Source: Atopobium sp.
GTDB taxonomy: Bacteria; Actinomycetota; Coriobacteriia; Coriobacteriales; Atopobiaceae
Assembly (NCBI GenBank): GCA_022732885.1
Contig: JAIJTS010000014.1
Coordinates: 1-37,563 of the forward strand
DNA: 37,563 nt
Direction: 5' to 3'
In this document: positions 32,787-37,563 of the stretch, piece by piece
How positions within the stretch are numbered: position 1 is the first letter of the stretch
Layout: each line of letters starts with the position of its first letter
Program-made: the position numbers and the translations under genes
Notes under the pieces: generated by a model
The model's database searches: none
What the model was told of the DNA's origin: nothing
Seen by the model: only the letters and a program-made list of their open reading frames with translations

Positions 32787-34704
32787 GAGGAGCCTCCTTA
32801 CCATTTAGCGTTGCTGCAATTCGAGCAATCTCAAACTGATGCTGCAATGCCTCAAGCACCTCTTGGGCACTGCTAAGCCCAGCAAATGATGGATCTATGT
32901 GTGCACCAGCAAGCTTTGACAGCTGAATCATCTGAGGTGCCTCAACATAAGCTTCTTTCAAAACCTCATCTGTCGAGAAGATCTGTGTGACTTCCCCATC
33001 ATCTAATACACAGCCATGTGCCATAACGACAATTCTTGTGGCAAAGTCCAGAACAACCTCCATGTCATGGCAAACCATAAGAACCGCACAGCCCTTCTCG
33101 CAAAGTGATTTGACCATGCTCATGACCTGCATACACTCCTTGTAATCCAAGCCTGAAGTTGGCTCGTCAAGCACAAGAATGTCTGGCTCGCAGGCAACCA
33201 CGGATGCAAGCGCCACCATCTGGCGCTGTCCGCGCGAAAGCATAAAGGGCGATGCACCTGCATCCAGTCCCATGCAATCAATGACCTCATGCGCCTTCTT
33301 GCGAGCGTCTTCTGCAGACGTGCCCTTAAGTTCAAGACCAAACGCAATCTCTTCAAGGACGCTCTCTTTACAAATCTGGTAATCGGGATTTTGAAACAGC
33401 GTAGAGACATGTTGGGCAATCTGAGACGTCTTCCAATCCTTGCACGAAGCGCCTTTGATCTGAATGTCTCCAGAGCGAGGACGCAAGAGACCGTTTACCA
33501 GCTTAGTTAAAGTTGTTTTACCTGCGCCGTTTTGACCGACAAGTGCCACAAGCTCACCAGGATACAAACTAAGAGAGACGCGCTCAACGCCATCTGTACT
33601 TTCCTGATATTTAAAAGTGGCATCAATAACATCTAAAACAGACTGTCTGGTTGGCTGCTCCTTGTCTTGCAGAACACCAATCCTATCAAATGGTCCACTA
33701 GATTCAGCAACCACAGGGCCATCTATTTTTGGAAGATACGTCTCTTTTGATAGCTCCATATCATTTGTGACTGGTGTTTCAGAGCTCTCTGTAAGAGAAA
33801 TACTGCGATGCTGAAGAGAGCCTACACAGCGTGCTAACTGCTTAGCAGCTGATTGAACTGACAATGCAGTTTCATCACAGGCAGCCAGGTCAGCCTCGCC
33901 CAGCAAGTGGGCATACTCAGACTGATGAGAAAGTTCTTGAACGCCCTTAGAGACGCGCACACAACGAGGAACGTCAACACCAACTTTTTGCAGCAAATCT
34001 ACCTGTGAAAACACTTCCTCACCGCTACCAAACGCACAAATGGAGCCTTTGTCCATGACGGCAATCTTTGAGCAATACTTGGCGAGAAGACCAACTTTTT
34101 GCTCAATCACCACAACCGTAATACCTTTGGATTTGTTAAGCTCTGAAAGCGTCTGGAAGATGAGCTCAGACGACGTTGGGTCTAAGGCCGCCGTTGGTTC
34201 ATCAAGTACCATAACCTGTGGCTGCAGAGCCAAAAGGGCTGCTATAGCAACCTTTTGCTTCTGTCCTCCAGAAAGAGAAGCAATCTCTCTAAAGCGAAGA
34301 TTAGAAATGCCAACAGTTTCTAGAGCATAGGTAATTCGCTCTGGAATCTCTGTATGAGGAACTGCAAAATTTTCAAGACCAAACAAAAGCTCATCTTCAA
34401 CAATTGAAGCTACCATCTGTGCATTGATATCTTGAGTGATTGATCCCACAATTTTAGAAATATCCGTTAGCGCAACTGTGCAGGTATCCATTCCAGCAAC
34501 AAGAATCTTTCCGAAGAAATTACCCCTAAAGTGATGAGGAATCGCACCAGAAAGCGCAAGAGCAAGCGTGGACTTACCTGCACCAGAAGGGCCAACAATA
34601 CCTACAAAGTCACCCTCCTGAACGCTCAAAGATAGCTCGTTTAGAGCGCGAGCTGAACTATCAGGATAGCTATATGACACAGATTGAACTTCAATAATAG
34701 ACAC
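32779..34704 (-). CDS. ECF transporter double ATPase (fused EcfA1-EcfA2)
   Basis: Two ABC ATPase domains in one chain. Domain 1: Walker A GPSGAGKST (residues 38-46), signature LSGGQKQKV, Walker B VMVLDEPTAALD. Domain 2 (from about residue 355): Walker A GQNGAGKTTL, signature LSRGQRQMV (one Gly replaced by Arg), Walker B ILVLDEPTSGLD. A linker of about 120 residues (roughly 230-350) separates them and is poorly conserved-looking. 641 residues. GTG start with GGAG 6 bases upstream. The S, AA and T components together make a self-contained ECF importer. Confidence 0.95.
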   Translation of the reverse strand: MSIIEVQSVSYSYPDSSARALNELSLSVQEGDFVGIVGPSGAGKSTLALALSGAIPHHFRGNFFGKILVAGMDTCTVALTDISKIVGSITQDINAQMVASIVEDELLFGLENFAVPHTEIPERITYALETVGISNLRFREIASLSGGQKQKVAIAALLALQPQVMVLDEPTAALDPTSSELIFQTLSELNKSKGITVVVIEQKVGLLAKYCSKIAVMDKGSICAFGSGEEVFSQVDLLQKVGVDVPRCVRVSKGVQELSHQSEYAHLLGEADLAACDETALSVQSAAKQLARCVGSLQHRSISLTESSETPVTNDMELSKETYLPKIDGPVVAESSGPFDRIGVLQDKEQPTRQSVLDVIDATFKYQESTDGVERVSLSLYPGELVALVGQNGAGKTTLTKLVNGLLRPRSGDIQIKGASCKDWKTSQIAQHVSTLFQNPDYQICKESVLEEIAFGLELKGTSAEDARKKAHEVIDCMGLDAGASPFMLSRGQRQMVALASVVACEPDILVLDEPTSGLDYKECMQVMSMVKSLCEKGCAVLMVCHDMEVVLDFATRIVVMAHGCVLDDGEVTQIFSTDEVLKEAYVEAPQMIQLSKLAGAHIDPSFAGLSSAQEVLEALQHQFEIARIAATLNGKEAPRG

Positions 34705-34739
34705 AGTGTTCTCCAGAAAATAAGTGCGTATCTAAGAAC

Positions 34740-35333
34740 TTATCGGCCCAGAACTCTCTTAAGAGGAGCTGCAAGAACCTGAACAACAATAGCATTAAAG
34801 AATGCTGTTCCAACGATGACGGGAAGCATTACGTAGAAAAGCTCAATAGTTGCACCCTTAGCTGGAATTGCAATGGCAGCAAAGATAAGACCAGAAATAA
34901 GCGTGGTAACAAAAGAGCCAATAGCAGGCATTACTGGCTTATCTGCAAGAGCAGACCTGGTAAAGGCAAACATGACAAGTGAAGCAACGCCCTCTGCAAC
35001 ATAATCTGCACCTGGAACAGAAGTAGTCAGCTGAATAACGGTAGCTGCAATAAGACCAATAACCAGACTCTGAAGAGCGTTTGGCTTAAGCAACAAAATA
35101 GCCAGGCAAAACGATGCAATAATGAACTCTGGACCAATACCAATAGCGCTAATTGCCTTACCAACGGTCAAATTAAGAATAAAACCAGCGGCAATAAGAA
35201 CAGCAACAAGAACCAAGGAAGTGACATCCAAAACGCCCGCATTTTTTGAAACAGTAACAACACGCGGTGACTGCTCAGCAGATTCTGGTTCAGAGACAGT
35301 AGTGTTAGCCTCATTGAGATTTTCTGTAGACAT
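34740..35333 (-). CDS. TrpP-like S component of an ECF transporter (tryptophan uptake predicted)
   Basis: Substrate-binding membrane component. After a hydrophilic N-terminal tail of about 40 residues come five to six hydrophobic segments. The stretch GPEFIIASFCLAILLLKPNA and then LIGLIAATVIQLTTSVPGA resembles the TrpP tryptophan-transporter family (from memory, not searched). 197 residues from ATG 35333 with AAAGGAG 5 bases upstream. The Trp-rich leader peptide and attenuator upstream independently point to tryptophan. First structural gene of the cassette with the double ATPase and EcfT. Confidence 0.75.
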   Translation of the reverse strand: MSTENLNEANTTVSEPESAEQSPRVVTVSKNAGVLDVTSLVLVAVLIAAGFILNLTVGKAISAIGIGPEFIIASFCLAILLLKPNALQSLVIGLIAATVIQLTTSVPGADYVAEGVASLVMFAFTRSALADKPVMPAIGSFVTTLISGLIFAAIAIPAKGATIELFYVMLPVIVGTAFFNAIVVQVLAAPLKRVLGR

Positions 35334-35384
35334 ACGAACTCCTTTAATTAAACAAAAATGTACAAACAAAACTTTTACCTAAAC

Positions 35385-35417
35385 GTGTTTCTCGCCATCC
35401 GGATTTAGCCAGAAACG
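35385..35417 (-). repeat. Second hairpin in the transporter leader
   Basis: Minus strand: GTTTCT and AGAAAC arms flank GGCTAAATCCGGATGGCG, itself containing the palindrome ATCCGGAT. It lies after the attenuator terminator and before the S-component start, and includes one copy of GGCGAGAA (35389-35396). No T run, so not a second terminator. Confidence 0.35.
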
Positions 35418-35424
35418 TACGCAC

Positions 35425-35451
35425 AAAAAAAGCTCTCGGTCACCCGAGAGC
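35425..35451 (-). terminator. Attenuator terminator of the Trp transporter operon
   Basis: Minus strand: 8-bp stem GCTCTCGG/CCGAGAGC, loop GTGA, then seven Ts. It lies 25 bases after the leader-peptide stop and about 90 bases before the S-component ATG. Its loop and 3' arm (35434-35442, TGACCGAGA) can instead pair with TCTCCGGTCA at 35484-35493 inside the leader-peptide codons, giving an antiterminator. Confidence 0.9.
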
Positions 35452-35476
35452 CTCTAAATGCGTATGCAGAAGCAAC

Positions 35477-35539
35477 TCATCGCTGACCGGAGAAAGACAA
35501 GTTGTTCCACCACCACTGCTGAGTGCATGTAGCGCGCAT
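35477..35539 (-). CDS. Tryptophan leader peptide of the transporter operon
   Basis: A 20-codon reading frame, MRATCTQQWWWNNLSFSGQR, with three consecutive TGG codons at 35507-35515. ATG 35539 has the very strong ribosome site GGGAGGAGG 7 bases upstream; the TGA is followed 25 bases later by an intrinsic terminator. This is the layout of trp attenuation: when charged tRNA-Trp is scarce, a ribosome stalled at the Trp codons leaves the SFSGQ codons free to form the antiterminator; when Trp is ample, the ribosome reaches the stop, covers that arm, and the terminator forms. The peptide itself probably has no other function. Confidence 0.88.
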   Translation of the reverse strand: MRATCTQQWWWNNLSFSGQR

Positions 35540-35579
35540 AATATGTCCTCCTCCCAAAAGCATAAATTGCAACATAAGC

Positions 35580-35610
35580 AGAATACCATTACTTTGCCTG
35601 ATTGTGTCAA
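35580..35610 (-). promoter_or_regulatory. Promoter of the Trp transporter operon
   Basis: Minus strand: perfect -35 TTGACA (35605-35610), 19-base spacer, extended -10 TGG-TATTCT (hexamer 35580-35585). The spacer is long, but the TG element may compensate. The predicted RNA starts about 35 bases before the leader-peptide ATG. Confidence 0.6.
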
Positions 35611-35671
35611 GAAATAAATTAAGAAACAAATTAGAAACTGTAAACGTCAAGCATTTGATGTCGCGAGAAAC

Positions 35672-35695
35672 AAAAAGGGGTCCCGAAGGACCCCT
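35672..35695 (-). terminator. Intrinsic terminator after rpmA
   Basis: Minus strand: AGGGGTCC/GGACCCCT with a TTCG loop followed by five Ts, about 30 bases after the rpmA stop. It isolates rplU-rpmA from the Trp transporter promoter. Confidence 0.93.
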
Positions 35696-35723
35696 CAAAT
35701 GAACTATAAATGTTCAAGAAAAC

Positions 35724-35978
35724 TTATGCCTCAGCAGCAACGACGTTAACGACGTGCTTAGCACCCTTCTTGAACTCAACAACGCCATCGCAAAGCGCAA
35801 AGAGAGTGTCATCCTTGCCGCGACCAACGTTTACGCCAGGAGTGATGTGAGTACCACGCTGACGGATAATGATCTGGCCAGCCTTGATTGCCTGACCACC
35901 GTAAATCTTAACGCCGAGGCGCTGTGCTTGTGAGTCGCGACCATTGCGGGAAGAGCCGAGACCTTTCTTGTGTGCCAT
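35724..35978 (-). CDS. rpmA: 50S ribosomal protein L27
   Basis: Its N terminus reaches the peptidyl transferase centre. MAHKKGLGSSRNGRDSQAQR, then LGVKIYGGQ and GNVGRGKDDTLFAL-type blocks are seen (here VNVGRGKDDTLFAL). 84 residues. The N terminus begins directly at AHKKG, without the cleavable extension found in many Firmicutes. 38 bases after rplU. Confidence 0.98.
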   Translation of the reverse strand: MAHKKGLGSSRNGRDSQAQRLGVKIYGGQAIKAGQIIIRQRGTHITPGVNVGRGKDDTLFALCDGVVEFKKGAKHVVNVVAAEA

Positions 35979-36016
35979 AAATGCTACCTGCCTATCTCAA
36001 TATCAGAAGTGACCAA

Positions 36017-36367
36017 TTACTCTGCAGCCTCGTCGGATGCCTTAGCAGCAGCCTTACGAGCGGTAGGGAGCGCGGTAACCTTCAGCTTAGTAAGGTTCTG
36101 ACGGTGACCATTGGCGCGGTGATAGCGCTTACGCTTGTGGAACTTGAAGACGAGGACCTTCTTGTCCTTGTACTGCTCAAGAACCTCACAGGTAACCTTC
36201 TTAGAGGAAAGAGTGGCAGCGTCAGCGACAACCTTCTTGCCGTCGTTAAGCATAAGAACATCAAGCTTTACCTTATCGCCAGGCTGCGCATCAAGCTTCT
36301 CGACGCTGATTACGTCGCCCTTGGCAACCTTATACTGCTTGCCACCAGTTGCTACGATTGCGTACAT
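36017..36367 (-). CDS. rplU: 50S ribosomal protein L21
   Basis: Large-subunit protein binding 23S rRNA. MYAIVATGGKQYKVAKGD and the C-terminal FKFHKRKRYHRANGHRQ, then TKLKVTAL are the hallmarks. 116 residues with a short Ala/Lys/Glu tail. ATG start with AAGGG upstream. First gene of rplU-rpmA, behind a leader of about 145 bases. Confidence 0.97.
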   Translation of the reverse strand: MYAIVATGGKQYKVAKGDVISVEKLDAQPGDKVKLDVLMLNDGKKVVADAATLSSKKVTCEVLEQYKDKKVLVFKFHKRKRYHRANGHRQNLTKLKVTALPTARKAAAKASDEAAE

Positions 36368-36422
36368 GTGTGTAACCCTTCATTGCTGATTCTTGCAACG
36401 ATTAATACTATCTTTGTATTTC

Positions 36423-36513
36423 TGAAGATCCGAGCAAAGATCTTCACCGCCGTGACCTGTGGCATCCGCGGGAAACTGTCGGTGTCCCATGTCCCTCGGC
36501 GAGAAACACAACT
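36423..36513 (-). promoter_or_regulatory. Structured rplU mRNA leader
   Basis: The transcript predicted to start near 36513 contains an 8-bp hairpin TGAAGATC/GATCTTCA (36423-36446, loop of 8) and a GC-rich upstream part (36447-36500) with several GGG/CCC and GCGG/CCGC complementary patches. L21 operons often carry leader RNAs for feedback control. I could not match it to a known leader family. Confidence 0.45.
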
Positions 36514-36519
36514 CGTAAC

Positions 36520-36548
36520 AGTCTACTGCATATTTAAGAAAATTCCAA
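36520..36548 (-). promoter_or_regulatory. Promoter of rplU-rpmA
   Basis: Minus strand: -35 TTGGAA (36543-36548), 17-base spacer, -10 TAGACT (36520-36525). It sits right after the DUF2344 gene stop. Confidence 0.5.
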
Positions 36549-36562
36549 GACAAAACTACATG

Positions 36563-37384
36563 TTATAGAGGCTTCACAAGGAGCCCATTTTCTAAAGCGT
36601 GAGCCTGAGAAACGCGGCAAACCTTCAACGAATCAATTCCCCGAAGTCCATCTACTCCCGCTTCATCTGCAATTCTCTGAGCCTCATAAATCAAAACCGC
36701 AGGTCTAAGCGCCGCTCTTGGGTCTTGGAGCGTATCAAGCTCAAATGAAATGCACGTATCAGATGAGTCCTCAGAAATGTCATATCCCGCAAACGTCGTC
36801 TCCAAATTGACCACTTTTTGCTTGTCCCCGCGCATATACGTCAGCTCTTTTTTAGCGAGAAGATCCTCAAAGCCCCAACGCAACGCATCGGACTTAAGAC
36901 CCTCTCCTAAAATGTCACATCTCCAGTGAGCGGCGTTCAGCCATGCTTCTAGCGCTGGCAGCGACCGGTCAACGTGGCTGGCAGCAAACGGAGCAAGCGC
37001 GGGAGGTGTTGCCGATAGCAGCCTCTCTAGCGCCTCATCCGGGTCCACATATTCTGTGAGCTTCAAGTCAAAGTACTCCGCCTCAGACGAAGCACCAACG
37101 GGTAGTGCCTGAGAAAATTGCACACCCATGCGCTTGGCAAAGCCATTGCCTACCCTAAATGGCAACTGAGCGCGACGAACACAACGCTCAATAGTGCCAA
37201 TAAGCTCAAGATGTCCCAAAAACGCAAGGCGATCATCTTTCTTGTAGGCCACACGAAGCCTAAAAATCTCTGCTCCGCGCTCTGTCATAATCTCTGGCTG
37301 AATCTGTGGTCTACCAGCACGCCAGTCTTTCTTCACGGGCTCAGCTGCCTCAGAAGCTACGCTCTCTACCTGCTTATCCGTCAT
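36563..37384 (-). CDS. Radical SAM-linked DUF2344 protein (TIGR03936 family)
   Basis: Family of unknown function almost always found beside, or fused to, a B12-binding radical SAM protein. The domain begins at EIFRLRVAYKKDDRLAFLGHLELIGTI-type sequence (about residue 40); RRAQLPFRVGNGFAKRM, FSQALPVGASSEAEYFD and the DPDEALERLLSATPP segments follow. 273 residues from ATG 37384, which overlaps the upstream stop (ATGA) and has GGGGGTG upstream. The first 35 residues are a charged extension. Confidence 0.85.
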   Translation of the reverse strand: MTDKQVESVASEAAEPVKKDWRAGRPQIQPEIMTERGAEIFRLRVAYKKDDRLAFLGHLELIGTIERCVRRAQLPFRVGNGFAKRMGVQFSQALPVGASSEAEYFDLKLTEYVDPDEALERLLSATPPALAPFAASHVDRSLPALEAWLNAAHWRCDILGEGLKSDALRWGFEDLLAKKELTYMRGDKQKVVNLETTFAGYDISEDSSDTCISFELDTLQDPRAALRPAVLIYEAQRIADEAGVDGLRGIDSLKVCRVSQAHALENGLLVKPL

Positions 37385-37563
37385 GAGCGCACCCCCATCA
37401 AAACGTTGTCGACCTTCAAGGTCTGGCATACAGCGCATCCCGTACAAGAAGTAAACGTGCAGTCTGGTGTGGTGACCTCGTCCATCGCTCGACGATATTC
37501 TCGCTGTAGATAGCCCTTGGAGACACCGCAAGATGTGTGATCCCATGGAAGTTTTGCCTGGAT
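37381..37563 (-). CDS. B12-binding-domain radical SAM protein, C-terminal end only
   Basis: Only the last 60 codons are in the window. PWDHTSCGVSKGYLQREYRR and the cysteine cluster CTFTSCTGCAVCQ match the C terminus of the TIGR03960-type radical SAM protein that accompanies DUF2344. The function of that family is unknown. The stop TGA overlaps the DUF2344 ATG by 4 bases. Partial by window edge. Confidence 0.8.
   Translation of the reverse strand: MQAKLPWDHTSCGVSKGYLQREYRRAMDEVTTPDCTFTSCTGCAVCQTLKVDNVLMGVRS

Noticed and set aside
35477..35698. Longer 73-codon version of the Trp leader frame
   Set aside because: Its first 53 codons run through the rpmA terminator and the promoter; the strong ribosome site and promoter place the start at 35539, giving 20 codons.
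4473..36505. GGCGAGAA as a Chi- or KOPS-like polar word
   Set aside because: The orientations are balanced (8:8) over a region transcribed almost wholly in one direction; polar replication-linked words are usually strand-biased. The window is too small to exclude it fully.
36563..37546. Longer form of the DUF2344 gene starting at 37546
   Set aside because: The first 54 codons overlap the conserved Cys-rich end of the upstream radical SAM gene in another frame; ATG 37384 has a ribosome site.

Overview
The window looks like chromosomal core sequence from a Coriobacteriia actinobacterium, most likely Atopobiaceae (Lancefieldella/Atopobium-like). This is inferred from moderate GC, Actinobacteria-type sequences with Firmicutes-like gene order, pyruvate phosphate dikinase, alpha2beta2 glycyl-tRNA synthetase, the MEP isoprenoid pathway, and the radical SAM/DUF2344 pair. 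No species marker was tested. Almost every gene is on the minus strand, so transcription runs from high to low coordinates; only dinB is on the plus strand. No rRNA, tRNA, IS element, prophage or CRISPR array was seen.

Layout in transcription order (high to low coordinates). (1) 37563-36563: the tail of a B12-type radical SAM protein and its DUF2344 partner. (2) 36562-35672: rplU-rpmA with a 5' leader and a terminator. (3) 35610-32040: a tryptophan-type ECF transporter cassette, made of a Trp-codon leader peptide with attenuator, a TrpP-like S component, a double ATPase and a T component. (4) 31967-28579: obgE-nadD-yqeK-rsfS. (5) 27228-28568 (+): dinB with a LexA-like box. (6) 27046-21057: rpsP-khpA-rimM-trmD-lepB-glyQ-glyS, then a half-length relative of the PPDK regulatory protein, then a terminator. 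(7) 20772-18010: ppdK with its own terminator. (8) 17895-16837: dgt. (9) 16723-15534: rplS and rnhB. (10) 15320-10160: yraN-comM-dprA-trmFO-xerC. (11) 9877-1: rpsB-tsf, a terminator, then pyrH-frr-uppS-cdsA-dxr-rseP-ispG-proS (proS is cut by the window edge).

The genes form a translation, cell-envelope and isoprenoid housekeeping set. The order rplS-rnhB-yraN-dprA-trmFO-xerC-rpsB-tsf-pyrH-frr-uppS-cdsA-dxr-rseP-proS recalls the ancestral order known from Bacillus, with some genes missing. dxr and ispG supply isoprenoid precursors, uppS makes undecaprenyl diphosphate and cdsA makes CDP-diacylglycerol. Many genes are translationally coupled by 1-11 bp overlaps, and GTG/TTG starts are common.

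The most notable observations are: (a) a complete ribosome-mediated tryptophan attenuator (20-codon peptide with three consecutive Trp codons, antiterminator arm, intrinsic terminator) in front of an ECF transporter set between rpmA and obgE; (b) a strongly over-represented word, GGCGAGAA (often TTGGCGAGAA), in both orientations and several reading frames, including a perfect inverted pair inside comM; (c) a PPDK-regulator homologue that lacks the P-loop kinase half; (d) an RseP homologue with an inserted winged-helix-like segment; (e) a Shine-Dalgarno-masking hairpin ahead of the yraN-comM-dprA operon; and (f) likely near-leaderless mRNAs for pyrH and dinB.
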